From positions 92,671,688 through 92,735,687 of the forward strand of contig OW386287.2 in NCBI GenBank assembly GCA_936432065.2: a stretch of 64,000 bases of DNA, in the 5' to 3' direction. The position numbers and the translations under genes are program-made. Below the pieces are notes generated by a model. The model saw only the letters and a list, made by a program, of their open reading frames with translations. It ran no database searches and was not told the DNA's origin. Below, in pieces: positions 36,358-48,282 of this stretch; positions within the stretch are counted from its first letter, which is position 1, and every line of letters starts with the position of its first letter. Source of the DNA: Rutpela maculata. Lineage: Eukaryota; Arthropoda; Insecta; Coleoptera; Cerambycidae.

Positions 36358-36889
36358 CACCTTTTAGGTCATTCGTTGACTGGCCTATTTATGTTTGTCG
36401 TTTTATGGTGTAAATCTTCCTTTCTCATTAATCAAATATATTTTTCTTCTGATTTTTGTCAAATTTGACTATAATAATATAAAAATATTTTTTTCTCCAT
36501 TTTTTATAACTTGATTTTTCTCATATAATTTCGTTGACTTCCAAACACTTAGCTTATATCCTACGATTTTCACACATTCTTAATCTAGTTTTAGTTGATT
36601 AACAATTTAATTTAGACTAAATAAATACATGCCATGAAAAATATAGTATACCTAGAGTTGAGAGTATGTTAAAAATGGGTTTGTATTGTTGCATTTTGCC
36701 TTCGTTCAAACAACAATTCAAATAATCTCTTATTGGCATATCTTCAGATAATAATTCCTGAGTTTTTCGATATTGGAACGTGTGTAATTGTTTTTCATGT
36801 AATACATACTCTTAAAATGCTTTGATAAGATACATTCATTCTTAAACCAAATCTTCTAGTACTTATCGTAAAATCTTCCACTACAATAT

Positions 36890-37085
36890 GTAACATATTT
36901 CTTCTTCAACATCAACAGTTCTTGAGATTTTTGGACGGACCAGCATATCTGTTTTGCACTTAAAGACTTCCAGTTTTCTCAAGTCGCCTATCTGTACTTA
37001 AAAAAGTTTTCGCAACATGAAAGTTCTATTTGGGAATTTTTCCTTATAACGCCTTACAGCTCTTCCACATGGCGCTGAGCTAATG
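36890..37085 (-). pseudogene. Transposase N-terminal (HTH) fragment
   Basis: Minus strand: CGRAVRRYKEKFPNRTFM, then in a second frame STDRRLEKTGSL and RPKISRTVDVEEE. This matches the paired HTH region of mariner-like transposases (AARxYxxRFPNR...RxLRETGSF...GRPR). Only the DNA-binding region remains. Confidence 0.55.
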
Positions 37086-37138
37086 ATTTATTTATAAATC
37101 AAAGCCAATATTGCGAGTACTACTATTATGTCTCACTA

Positions 37139-38448
37139 GGGTGGTCCAAAAATGACTTAATTTTTTATAGATCCTCCCAGTTTGTTTCCAAATCCGAAAA
37201 AAGTGAATACGTACTTTTTGGTTTTTCAAAATTTTGATTTTAAATGGTGCCTATGGAGACTTGAAGTTTCCCATTTAAATTGCATGGGGAAAATCACTTT
37301 TTGAGATTTTTTGAATAGTTGTTCAGGGTTAGGTCTATTATTTTTAAATGATATCAATTTATTTTCAAACATTTTTCAATTGTTTAAACGATCAATTATT
37401 ATTTCTTTTCAACTTTTTTCAAATTATGCTAGAAAAGTCAGTTCTCTTTGTAATAGACCCATAGTTATGTTTTAGATATCTTACCTATATTATCTAATAA
37501 ACCCTCATTTATTTAAACAAATTCCATTTGTTTAAATATTTTTTTTCTCGAAAATTTGTCAAAAATCCTGTTTTCTGAGATAGGACCATCAGTCTGTGAT
37601 TTTTAAGTGACACCAATTTCTTTGAAATAATTTACTTTGTTTAAATAATAAATTAATATTTATTTTCACTTTTAATCAAATTATGCTAGAAAAGTCAGCT
37701 CTTTTTGTAACATAATTTTGAGTCATAATGAAATTTTTATATTATATATTAATATTTCATATCTTAGGTCTGTAATTTAACAAACCATAATTTATTTAAA
37801 CAAAGTAAATTTGTTTAAACAAATGAGGGTTTATTAGATAATATAAATAAAATATTTAAAACATAAAATGTTATGAGTCTATTACAAAAAAGCTGACCTT
37901 TCTAGCATAATTTGAAAAAATGTTGAAAATAAGTAATAATTGATTGTTTAAACAATTGGAAAACATTTGAAAATAAATTTATGTCATTTAAAAATCATAG
38001 ACTGCCAGTTCGATCTCAGGAAACAGGATTTTAGATGAATTTTCGAGAAAAAAAATTACTGAAACAAATGGAATTTGTTTAAATAAATGAAAATTGACTA
38101 AAAAATATTGATAACTATTCCAACGAGAATAAAATGCTCAAAAGGGTCAATTCCCTGAAGAATTTACATTTTTTTATAAGGGTAGATTTCGGGGCATCGT
38201 GGAGGTATGTTAGGGGCGACAAATCCATATGTACATATATCAAATTCTTCGTTGGATAGTTCTCTCCAAGTGCTATAAGTTTAATGTAAGGTTTTCCTTA
38301 ACCCTGAACAATTATTCAGTCTCCATAGGCACCATTTAAAATCAAAATTTTGAAAAACCAAAAAATACGTACTTACTTTTTCCGGATTTGGAGACAAATT
38401 GGGGGATCGAGATTCTCTATAAAAAATTAAGACATTTTTGGACCACCC
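37139..38448. mobile_element. 1.3-kb palindrome with TA target duplication
   Basis: Starts GGGTGGTCCAAAAATG and ends with the reverse complement. TA dinucleotides at 37137-37138 and 38449-38450 flank it. The arms extend about 640 bp each and meet near 37780, so the element is almost entirely inverted repeat. No ORF. The TA target suggests mobilisation by a Tc1/mariner-type transposase. Confidence 0.85.
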
Positions 38449-38624
38449 TAATGTCACAGCTGCAGCAGCATTATCGAAACATTCCCTTCATGTTAAAATT
38501 ACGTCTATAAATTCAGAGAACTTGTAAACAATCACGTGTAAATATTAATAATTAAAATGAAAAATTGAACAAAACAAAGTCTAGTAAATTAATTAAATGT
38601 CACTTGATTATAATAAAACTAGCT

Positions 38625-38855
38625 GACTCAGCAAACGTTGTTTTGCCATATAAATTATAAATTTTTGTCCAAAAAATAAAAAGAAAATTTCTGGATAGGG
38701 CCACCCTTATCACCTAGGGGTATAAAAAATAGCCTACGACCTATTCTCAGACCTACCAAATATACACCAAAAATTTCATAAAAATCGGTCAAGCCGTTTC
38801 GGAGGAGTTCGATAACAAAGACTGGCACGAGATTCTAATATATTAGATAAAACTG
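38625..38855 (+). repeat. Dispersed insect repeat (TE 3' tail type)
   Basis: Contains AAATTTCATAAAAATCGGTC and AGCCGTTTCGGAGGAGTTCG followed by ATATATTAGAT, a phrase I recall at the 3' end of many insect retroposons. Family assignment uncertain. Confidence 0.45.
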
Positions 38856-39204
38856 TTTCAAGAAATACCAAACTATTAAATATTTCAAATCATTATTTAT
38901 ATAAAAGGATTTCTTAATAAAATGTAAATGCACGTTGCGTTGATTTGAAAACATAAATTATTCGAGAACGGCTTGATATATCGAAATGCAATAAGAATAC
39001 CTTTCTTTTATTTCTAATGAACTGAAAATTATTTTTTTATAAGAATTTTAACAATATGTATAAAATAAAAAAGTTGGGGGTAAAATACCAACGCTATCCC
39101 CTAAAACGACCCCTTAATCAGAAGAGAGTATTTGATTCATACTATGTAAACTGGTGTCAAGATGGGCTATATCTAAATTTAAAATATGAATTTCTTATTA
39201 TTTT

Positions 39205-40045
39205 TCACAAATCCATCCAAGCCCTGGCCTATGCGGACGACATCGATATATCAGGCAGATCTAAGGCAGCAGTTAAAGAAGCATACAGAGCATTGAAAGA
39301 GACAGCAGAAAAATGGGATTAGTAATTAACATCAATAAAAGTACATGTTAGCAACACTGGAAATACTAAGAGAAGTGATACACCACCGTAGATACCTAAG
39401 ACAGATGGCGACGTTATAGAATCGGTTAGCGAGTTTGTGTACCTAGGCTCTTTGATAACCACTCATAATGACACAACAGCTGAAATAAAACGTAGAGTTC
39501 TTCTTGCCAACAGATACTACTTTGGGCTCGCCCCCCATCTCAAATCCCATAACATCTCCGGAAACACAAAGTGTAAGCTCTATCTAATAAAACCGGTGTT
39601 AATATACGGTTCCGAAACATGGACACCCACTAAGAGTGACAAGACCATCTTGGGGTGTTTTGAGAGAAAGACGCTAAGGAGAATCTACTGTGCTATCGAA
39701 GAAAACGGGACGTAGAGGAAAAGGTACAACTTCGAGCTGTACACGCTGTTTCAGGGACCAGACATAGTCAAGGAAATTAAGCTTCGCCCTTTGAGATGGG
39801 CGGGCCACGTCATATGGATGGATGTAGATGCCCCCACCCGAAATGCTTTGCTGGATAAACCTGTAGGGCAACGTAGAAGGGGAAGACCCCGAATGAGGTT
39901 CCTAGATAAAATAAAGGCCGATTTAAGGACTCAAGGAGGAAGGGCCTGAAGAGCATGGGCGTTGAACAGGGATGCCTGGAAGCAGATTCTGGAGGAGGCC
40001 AAGGTTCACGAAGGGCTGTAACGCCATATTGATGATGACGATATT
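39205..40045 (+). pseudogene. RTE-type LINE reverse transcriptase fragment
   Basis: Translation gives ALAYADDIDISGRSKAAVKE, then (other frame) FVYLGSLITTHNDTTAEIKR, LYLIKPVLIYGSETWT, LRWAGHVIWMDVDAPTRNAL and QRRRGRPRMRFLDKI, ending EVHEGL-like and a stop. Order YADD...YLGS...YGSETW...RWAGHV...GRP is the RT C-terminal half of RTE-type elements. The 3' end is followed by GATGATGACGAT, the usual short tandem tail. Frameshifts near 39330-39430 and at 39715. Confidence 0.75.
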
Positions 40046-40099
40046 ATTTTTCACAGTTGTTTCTTAACTAATAGTTCAGCAATATAACAGTTAATATTG

Positions 40100-41880
40100 T
40101 AATATATCGGACAAAATTCATAAAGTTTTGAAAATTGGTAGAAATGTTAAAGGTAGCATAAAAATTACTACACCGAAAAGTTCTCACCTCTAAATAGTGT
40201 GCATCATCCCCTAGGACGTCGTTTCCACCCCCATTTTGAGGTTTTCTGAATTATCTCGGGAACGGTGTACTTTTTGATAAAAATACCTATATACAAAATA
40301 TTCCTTATAAAATTCTGTATCAAAAACGTATATACACTTTTTTCCCAAAATTAATAATACTTTGGTAAATGAGGCGCAAATGTAATCAGCGCAGGTAATA
40401 TAATTCGCTGAATATCCGTATGGCTACTTCCAAAGCTGTCTTTACGCGAAAAAAGTATAAATCTATACACCACTCCACAGTCCACAATGTAACAAATTTC
40501 ACTTTCTCCCACTACTCCATCTCAGACGACCCAAGGTCACTGCGATAGTGTATTATTTTGCTGTAAACACTGTTGCTGTTCAGGGCTGCCAATGTGCGGG
40601 ATTTTACCCAAAAAGCGGTTATTTTAAACCCATTTGCGGGTAAACTTTTTATGCGGGTATAATTGGTCATTTCACTAAATCGGACATACACGCAGTTCTT
40701 ATCCGCGAATCCGTAAATTTTATTTTTTGTGTTCGATGGGGTAAATTTTTGCGTAACAAACGGCTTTATGTTAAGCATATGTCATTCTTAGGCACAGTCA
40801 CTCCACCTATCAATTTATCATTTCTTATCTCTATGCAGTACACACTCCACTCAAAACATTGTTCCACTCATTGGTTCCAGTTGACAGTTCCAGGTTCCAG
40901 TCTCCACCGTAGCTGGCGCTACGTCTATTTCCATTCCTATTAATCCTATTCTAACCCAGTAATGCTATGTTACAATTTAATCTTTGGAAAATTGGAAAAA
41001 ATAAAAATTAAGTTTTTATTATTTTTAATTACGAGTTACGAGTTTTATCCAAGGCCACCGACACGAAAGTGTCGAGGTCAGATGACGTAATCCTGAGATA
41101 CGCAGCGTTTGAGTGGCCGTGAATATGATGTATGATTGTTTATGATCCAGATTTCATACAAAATGTTATCTTCTGGCACATTTTAACACTGAAAATGATG
41201 TCTGTGATTAAGTCATTTTGACACGTCAGAATATAAAATATTATTATGTTTCATATATGGTGTGATCATTTCCAATGTCTCCGATGGTTGCAAGGATTGC
41301 GAAATCTGTTTTTTTTTATTTGGAGAATGCAAACAGCACGAAGAGCCTAGAACGACAAAGGCGGTTATTCCAAAGAACCTGTCCTGAAATTATATTTGAT
41401 GAAAACACTGTTGTTTCTGAAACTCAGCAGAAGTTCCTTAGCAATTTCTTTAACAAAGAACGTTTGATTGCAGAACTAGTGAAAAAATTTAGTAATGAAG
41501 GAATCGAGATGTTCGTTGCTGCGGATAATGCCGGTTTATTAATAGTACAAACTGCTATCGAAAAATGTTATAAGTGAGACAAAGCTGTTGATATTTCCCA
41601 CGGTACTATTAATTTTACAAAAAAAAGTGTAGATACGTTGTTGGAGAATTTTATAAGAAATAATTTTGTATATAGGTATTTTTATCAAGAAGTGCACCGT
41701 TCCGAAGATAATCTAGTAAACCTCAAAATGGTGGAAACGACGTCCTAGGGAATGAAGCACAATATTTAGGGGTGGGAACTTTTCGATTTATTAATTCTTA
41801 TGCTGTCTTTAACATTTCTACCAATTCTCAAAACTGTATGAACTTTGTCCGATATAAATCGTTATTTTACAGAACTAAAA
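40100..41880. mobile_element. Inverted-repeat element with orphan family A fragment
   Basis: Arms 40100-40345 and 41625-41880 are reverse complements. Landmarks: ATATCGGACAAA(A)TTCAT, TTAAAGGTAGCATA-like, CCTAGGACGTCGTTTCCACC and AAAATACCTATATACAAAAT. A + strand orphan family A fragment lies near the right arm. Centre 40560-41270 has no recognised coding. Confidence 0.7.
41275..41577 (+). pseudogene. Orphan TE gene family A, central fragment
   Basis: One open frame of 100 codons. RRLFQRTCPEIIFDENTVVS, QQKFLSNFFNKERLIAELVK and MFVAADNAGLLIVQTAIEK match the family block (CP.I.FDE...QQKFL.N..NK..LI..L...DDAD.LIV.TA..). Here DDAD is degraded to ADNAG, so an acidic pair of the putative core is lost. 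It is the only + strand copy. Confidence 0.65.
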
Positions 41881-41887
41881 TAATTTT

Positions 41888-42225
41888 TTGGGGTGACCGC
41901 CCAGTATATTTTCCACTAAAAGTATAGGAGGTTTCTTCGCCGACAGTCGTGTTAACTACATAACAAATATTATTGACTTCAAGCATATTATTTTCATTAA
42001 TTATTTCTTCTGTATATTTTTAGCTAAATATATACTAAGTCTCTATCTAGACAAATGTGATATAATAAATACCAAATATTATTGTCCGCCGTCATCTTTT
42101 TTCATTCATTATTTTATTTGGGTGGCCATCCTGTATATTTTTCACTAAAAGTATATCCCAGTTCTTCGTAGGCAATGGTATCAACTATCTACCAAATATT
42201 ATTTTACTCCGTCAAACGATTTTGT
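41888..42225. repeat. Direct repeat pair
   Basis: 41888-41985 and 42117-42225 share GTATATTTT(C)CACTAAAAGTATA and a TCAACTA...ACCAAATATTATT block, about 228 bp apart. Likely duplicated ends of one dispersed repeat. Adjacent 42280-42380 resembles 57280-57385. Confidence 0.55.
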
Positions 42226-42394
42226 AGATATAGCACGCCAACAGGCATACAGACACCAAACAGACCGACAGAGGGAATTGAATGACTTTCATTTTCGTAA
42301 TCTACAAAGTCTGAAAAGTGAATATCCGGAAAAATCTAGGAGGGTGACTTTTTTACGATTACAGTACTTCCCTTTGGTAAGCGAGGGAACCTTC

Positions 42395-44283
42395 CGACCT
42401 ATTAGTCTAACATCATTTATCATGAAAACCCTGAAAAAACTAGTTGATAGGCACATCAGGAAGGATGAAATGAGTACAAAACCTCTACGTCGAAACCAGT
42501 ATGCCTACCAAACAGGATAATCTTGTGAGTTGGCTATACACGAGCTTACTCAAAAAATAGAAAGGATTGTAAGTAAAGATACTACCGTAGGAACTTTCTT
42601 AGACATAGATAGTGCCTTCGACAATACCTCATTCGACTCACTAAGTAAGTAAAGAGTCGCGGAGTCGAAAAGTCAATAACAAGATGGATCGACTCAGCAC
42701 TAGAACTAGAAAAATTCAGTGCACGCTAGGATCCACAACAGAGGAGGTGCCCGTGACCAGAGGATGTCCGCAGGGAAGGAGGGAGTCTTAACTCTTCTTT
42801 TGTGGTGTCTGGTTGCGGACGAGCTCTTATCTCGACTGGAACAACGGGGATATGCAGAGGATATCGCCATCCTAGTGTGCTCAGGAAGGCCTTTCCCCAA
42901 GCCCAGGGAAGACCACTGTGGTCGCCTTCACAAGAAAGAGGAAACTCAACTTGGTAAGATTATATCTCCGGGGAAATGAATGGTAGGTGAGCAATGAAGT
43001 CAAATATTTGAGCATGATACTAGACACCAAATTAAACTTCAATGCACGTCTAGACAGAGTGACTACCAAAGCTACGTGGGTCTTATGGACCAGCAGAAGA
43101 ATGGTAGGCAAAAACTGGGGATTACAACCAAGAATGGTGCACTGGCTGTACCAAAGGGTTGTAGTACCAATAATAACCTATTCCTCCCTGATTTGATGGC
43201 AGGAAAGGGGAGGCAATGAGGAAACTAAGAAAAGTACAAAGACTGGCCTATCTAGGTATAACGGGAGTATTGTCAACAACCGCAGCCGTGGAAGCACTAC
43301 TTTGCCTACCTCCACTACATTTAGTCGTAGAGAGCTAGGCACATCGTACCGGCTGAGAACAAGCGGACATGGAACCATTCCAAGAAGAAGATACTATACC
43401 GAAATGTTCGCACAAATAGGAAAAAATCGACTACTAGAAATGCAGTCAGATAGAATCAGTACAAACCACAACTTCACAAAGACCTTTAGGGTATACATAT
43501 CCGATAGGGAAGAGGAAGGAACAAGGCAACTGCGAAGACATCCAAATGATACCATATAGTATACTGACGGATCAAAAACGTCAAGAAGTACTGGATCGGA
43601 TGTTACGGGGAACCAACCAGGGACAGGCATTAGTCTGAACCTGGGCAGTACCGCAACGCTATAGAAATCTGTGCACAGGAAATGATACGGAGGTCATATA
43701 GGGACAAAAGAATCCGCACCATCACTGACAGCCAAGCAACTCTCAAAGCTCTGAATGCAGTAGAGATGCATTAACTCCCTGGCGAAACTGGCGGAACACA
43801 ACAGCATACAACTGGAGTGGACGCGAGGACACCAGGGCAATGAAGGCAATGAAAAAGCAGATAAGCTGGTCAAAAAATGTCCAAAAATAGCCTTGATGGG
43901 ACGCGAGTCAACCTGTGGGATATCATATAATACCGCAAGGGGAATGGTAAAGGAAGTATTGAGTCAGAAACATAACTTGTTTTGAACCGGGGCTCCAGGG
44001 ATGAGACAGTCACGTCGAATTGCTAAAGCTGAGCAGAGAACAGTTGAGATGTGCAGTGGGTATCCTAACAAGACACAGTACACTGAAGAGGCACCTAACC
44101 AATATAGGTGTGAAGGACAATCCAGAATGCAGTATGTATGGTGAAGATGAGGAAACTCCTCACCATATACTATGTGAATGCCCAGCCTTGGTGGCTGGGA
44201 GGCTTTCATACTTCGGGGGACCAACCGTGACTCCGGAAGAAATAGCGAGAGCTCAGTACGGCAAATTTCTGGCAGAGAAGTAA
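42395..44283 (+). pseudogene. RNase H-type LINE ORF2 remnant
   Basis: 5'-truncated in the RT fingers (FRPISLTSFIMKTLKKLVDR). Then QYAYQTG, FLDIDSAFDNTSFDSL, a GCPQG palm motif, LDTKLNF, RNase H pieces YTDGSKT and RGHQGNEGNEKADKL, and a C-terminal zinc motif CSMYGEDEETPHHILCECPA with the frame ending at TAA 44281-44283. At least eight frameshifts or stops. The last frame (44020-44283) is the cleanest. Different family from the 2-6.8 kb LINE. Confidence 0.8.
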
Positions 44284-46260
44284 AAAGATAAAAACTAATT
44301 TCAAAATCAAACTATTCGAGCGATTTGTATCACTTCCTCTTTAACGATTTTATCGAATTGCATCACTTTCCCACCACACTGTATATTATGGTCCAAAATT
44401 AGATTTAATGTTAAGTATAAGATGTATTTTTCATAAGAACCTATTTATTCTCTGTTATTAATTAATAATGTTCATTACAAACTAAAATCGACTGGAATAA
44501 TTGAAAGTGCTTGAAGGCTAATTTTATAATGAGTAATTATTTCTAAAAGCGTGGTCAAGTAGGCTATAGTAATTACATGATATTAAAATACCTTTATTAT
44601 GCAATCCATTATTATAATGTCATATTTAGTACCACGTTATTTATTTCAAGCGAACAATTTGTTTATTCATTGGTTTTTCATCATTATGAGCTATTATACA
44701 GGGTGCTAGGAGTATAGTGGAGTATGGTGGTCATAATTTTAAAAGGTGATATACCGGACCAAAGGGAACAAATAAGTCATAAAATAGGTGTCGAAAATTT
44801 AACGATTTTACCAAAATAAAAACTAATTTAACACTTTTTCATTATTATGCACTATACACGGTGCCGGGAGTAATAATTGGTGATATATCCGATAAAGGAA
44901 ACAAACGAGTCATAAGATGGATGTCGAAAATGTAACTTATTTTTGAAAATTAATTAGTCGAAGAATAATAGAAACTGTGTGCCAAAAGAGGCAAATAAAA
45001 AAGTACATACTATACCATAAGGGTCTTGTCCGCAGAATAATCTTTCTACTAAAAAAATTAAAATATCTTTATTTTTCTGTTAATTCTGAAAAATAATGCT
45101 AAGTGCTGTACATCATATAACCGTTTTCGGTATGTACTTTGTAATATAGTCTAAACGACTTGACTAAGTTGTAAAGTTTTGCAGAGACTACATAATATAC
45201 TACTTATTCATAGTAAAGCCCTTCAACAATCGAATTTTGAGAAAAGGGGTACAGCCAGATAAGCATAGTGAAAAATGCTCCTGAGCCAAATTAGACTTTG
45301 CGTACATGGCTTATTAATTCTCTATTAAAAAATAATTTTAGCCAAGTTTTAACTTCGTACCCCCACTGTTTGACCAGTTACAGAGGGAAACTTGATTTTC
45401 AGTTTTTATTTGATTTCACTTTTCCTGTTGCATTGAAAAATTTGGAAAAAATCAGAGTAGATAGACTTGTGGCTGTACGTCGGCTTGCTAGAAATTTTTT
45501 AAATTAATTTTTTTTTATGATTTTATGAAATGATACCGGGTGTCAACGGAATCATTAAACAAGCCATAGTTTCCAGAGTGTTCAAAATTAAATTTGGCAG
45601 GGGTAATATACAACGTGATCTACCATGACATGCGGAAAATTTAACAGTAGGTTGTCCCCACCAAAAGGAGTTAAAAAAATTAAAAATTTTTAAAAAAATG
45701 ACCAAAAAAATTTCCTTATTTTTTTATAGAAATGCGCCGCCAACGACTTTAACTAATCTAACGTAACGCGATACAACCGTATCACTTTATCAAACTTGGG
45801 ATTTACACTACTGACAGCAAAGCTGGATAAGATAGAAGTGACTTTTTGGTTTTAATCAAATCACACTACAAAAATAGCGAAATAAATCGAAGACATTGAC
45901 CCCATGCTGAAAGGACAAGCAGATATACGAGATATTTAGTTAAACCGGTCAATGACACGGCGACCGAAAACAAAAAACGCGGCTCTCTAGGGGTCTACAC
46001 ACGATGCAGCGACAGGAAGCCAGTCTTGTCGGCATGCTTTGAACTCATTCGTAAAAGTGAACTGGTCCGCTGGAATTCCAATGATCTTCAAAGCGTACCG
46101 ACAATATTGGCTCCCTGCCGCTGGATCTCGCCGGCCGGCTTCACTTTTTATGCCAATTAAGGAAATGTAAACAACTCGAATACGTTCTTTCACAAGTAAG
46201 TTCGTCGACCTATTCAAGAGTAGGTCAGGACTTACTCAACATCAGTAGTGTATCTTCGCA
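44284..46260. other. Intronic repeats, no supported gene
   Basis: 44695-44830 and 44850-44945 are diverged direct repeats, starting TATACAGGGTGC / TATACACGGTGC and ending GTCGAAAAT. The minus frame at 45987-46217 is open but unrecognised. The rest is AT-rich. Confidence 0.5.
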
Positions 46261-46342
46261 AAGGACCCTGCACTTTTTAAAGGTATTTTGGTGATCAATA
46301 GATTTTTCTGATTTTTTTATATGTTAATTCTTGGGTATTTTT

Positions 46343-46770
46343 TTTTTAACTATTTATTTAACGTCGGCCTACTATATTGGTATAATATAGAGATACTTTT
46401 TTTTTAACTATTTAACGTCGGCCTATTTCCGCTACCAGGGCCTATCACCGACGCCAGGAGACGAGCTACCCCCAACCTGGAAATTTTGCCGAACCTCTTC
46501 CCTTAAGAAGAGTAGGGATCTTTTACTTGCCTAACATTTAATAGAAAAGGGACCGCCTGCTTTACATCCCCTCCGAAGGATGGTATATCCACTACGTAAT
46601 CCTCGTCTGAAATTACGTAGCTTCCTGATATACAAGCTGCTAGAAGGTGGGACGAGAACGCTGTATTTCCCAAGATGGGTCACCCATCCAAGTACTAACA
46701 GCGCTCGACGTTGCTTCAACGGAATATCGACTGACATTCACATTGAAGTCACCTCTACGCTCGTCCCTGA
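46343..46770 (-). mobile_element. 5S rRNA-derived SINE (SINE3-like)
   Basis: Flanked by 9-bp duplications GGTATTTTT (46334-46342 and 46771-46779). The other arm of the host foldback lacks it, which confirms insertion. Read on the minus strand it starts near 46770, has a 5S-like head, a body without ORF, and an A-rich 3' tail (T-run on + at 46343-46347). It is 428 bp. A 5'-truncated second copy is at 52500-52725. Internal pol III promoter and LINE-dependent mobilisation are inferred from the structure. Confidence 0.7.
46650..46735 (-). ncRNA. 5S rRNA-like head of the SINE
   Basis: On the minus strand: GAAGCAACGTCGAGCGC, GTTAGTACTTGGATGGGTGA then CCCATCTTGGGAAATAC. This is the 5S internal promoter order (box A, intermediate element, box C), differing from consensus at a few positions, including GTCGAGC for GTCGGGC. 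The 5' third of 5S is poorly conserved and the molecule continues into unrelated SINE body, so it is not a functional 5S gene. Confidence 0.75.
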
Positions 46771-47129
46771 GGTATTTTTACCAACCCTGCAAAAGCACAA
46801 TCATATGGTGTTCATAGTTTAGACAGGAGAGGGCGTTGAAGTTGTCTTTGTAAGTTTTATATTTGCTTCCATTCAGGTAAAACCGTTGAAGTAAAACTCA
46901 CCGGGAACGATACGTGTATAAGTACATGTCATTTATTCCATAAAACGATTATTTCGTCGCATCCGTTTGTACCGGAAATGACGTAAATTGCAGATTTCGC
47001 ACCAGAATCAGTGGTACGGCGTATAAGTATCTGGATACATACCTACGTCTGAATTAATAAAAGACGTAATGACATATTTTTGCCACATCTATACAGCGTG
47101 ATTCATTTTTAGCATATACAGGATGATGC

Positions 47130-47710
47130 AGTGAAGATAATTTTGAAGATGAAGATTTCAAGTGCATCACATATTTGATCAAGGCACAGTTTCTAAGACT
47201 ATTTGAATGTTATGATTCAGTACAAATGTATGGAAACAACCGGAATGTGTCAAAAAAAGATTTAATAACATTTTTAATGAAATTGCATCAAGGTTTGTCG
47301 GATATATTTATACAGGCTATTCATCGCGGCAAACAGTAAATTTAATTTTTCAAAAAGTAAGATTAAGCCTCATGCAAAGATTTGTAAATACTGGTGTCCA
47401 ATCAATAGAGGCTCGAGACAGAGAGCGGTTCATACCGACTCACGTGATAGAATTCGCCAATCATCTTTATAACCCTGACCCCGAAATCGCGCGAGTTATA
47501 CTTTACGATTGTACATATTTAAAATTGCCCAAAAGCTTTAATTTCCATGTTGCTAGACAGTCATACTCAATGCATAAAAAATATACCTTACTTAAAGCAG
47601 GTCTCTTAGTTGCTAAGAAAAATTAATGATGCCGTTGACAGAGCTTTACCTGGACTGATGCTTGACTATCTGCCCTTTTTTGAACCTGATAGTATGCCCA
47701 GTATTTATTA
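47130..47710 (+). pseudogene. DDE_Tnp_4/Harbinger-like transposase remnant
   Basis: Pieces in three frames: LFECYDSVQMYGNNRNVSKK, LITFLMKLHQGLSDI, GYSSRQTVNLIFQKVRLSLM and then the open frame 47372-47626. That frame has FIPTHVIEFANHLYNPDPEI, VILYDCTYLKLPKSFNF and RQSYSMHKKYTLLKAGLLVA, matching the DGTY...KS.NF..QR.SYS.HK...L.KP..IV block of insect DDE nucleases. DGTY reads DCTY. The later catalytic residues are missing. Confidence 0.65.
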
Positions 47711-48282
47711 AGCAAAGTATTTGATGCAAGTATTGTTTTAATTCTGATATGTACATACTACTACCATATTTGCTATAGTTTTATTGTTAATGTGTACTAC
47801 CTCTCCTAAAAAATGATTGCGTTATTGTGTCTACTCTCTTTCTCAATTTATTTGGTTTACGAATGGATGTAACTGCATCATCCTGTATATGCTAAAAATG
47901 AATCACGCTGTATAGATGTGGCAAAAATATGTCATTACGCTTTTTATTAATTCAGACATACCTGTTATAGGCCGTACCCCCAATTCTGGTGCGAAATCTG
48001 CAATTTACGTCATTTCCGTTACAAACGGATGTGACACAATAATCGTTTTATGATATAAATGACACCTATCGTTCCCGGTGAGTTTTACTTAACGATTTTA
48101 CCGGAATGGAAGCAAATATAAAACTTACAAAGACAACTTCAACGCCCTCTCCTGTCTAAAGTAAGAACCCCATATGATTGTGCTTTTGCAGAGTTGGTAA
48201 ACATACCTTAAGAATTAACATATAGAAAAGTCAGAAAAATCTATTGATCACCAAAATACCTTTAAAAAGTGCAGGGTCCTTT

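Larger units (their letters stand above)
31680..39195. mobile_element. Wide inverted-repeat pair enclosing nested elements
   Basis: 31680-31980 and 38880-39195 are reverse complements. Landmarks: AAATTTAGATACAGCCCAT / ATGGGCTATATCTAAATTT, ACTGGTGTCAAGATG and GGATTTCTTAATAAAAT. They are separated by 6.9 kb that contains a mariner-like element, an orphan-family foldback, a 1.3-kb palindrome and other fragments. Best read as one old foldback filled by later insertions. Confidence 0.6.
46261..48282. mobile_element. Foldback with Harbinger/DDE_Tnp_4-like gene
   Basis: Left arm 46261-47125 (interrupted by the SINE at 46343-46770) pairs with right arm 47880-48282. Landmarks: AAGGACCCTGCACTTTTTAA, GACAGGAGAGGGCGTTGAAG, CACCGGGAACGATA-like, and GTGATTCATTTTTAGCATAT near the inner ends. 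A decayed + strand transposase lies between. Arms are about 90% alike by eye. Confidence 0.75.

Noticed and set aside
46650..46735. A functional 5S rRNA gene on the minus strand.
   Set aside because: Only the internal promoter portion matches well. The 5' third is poorly conserved and the sequence continues into SINE body with target duplications.
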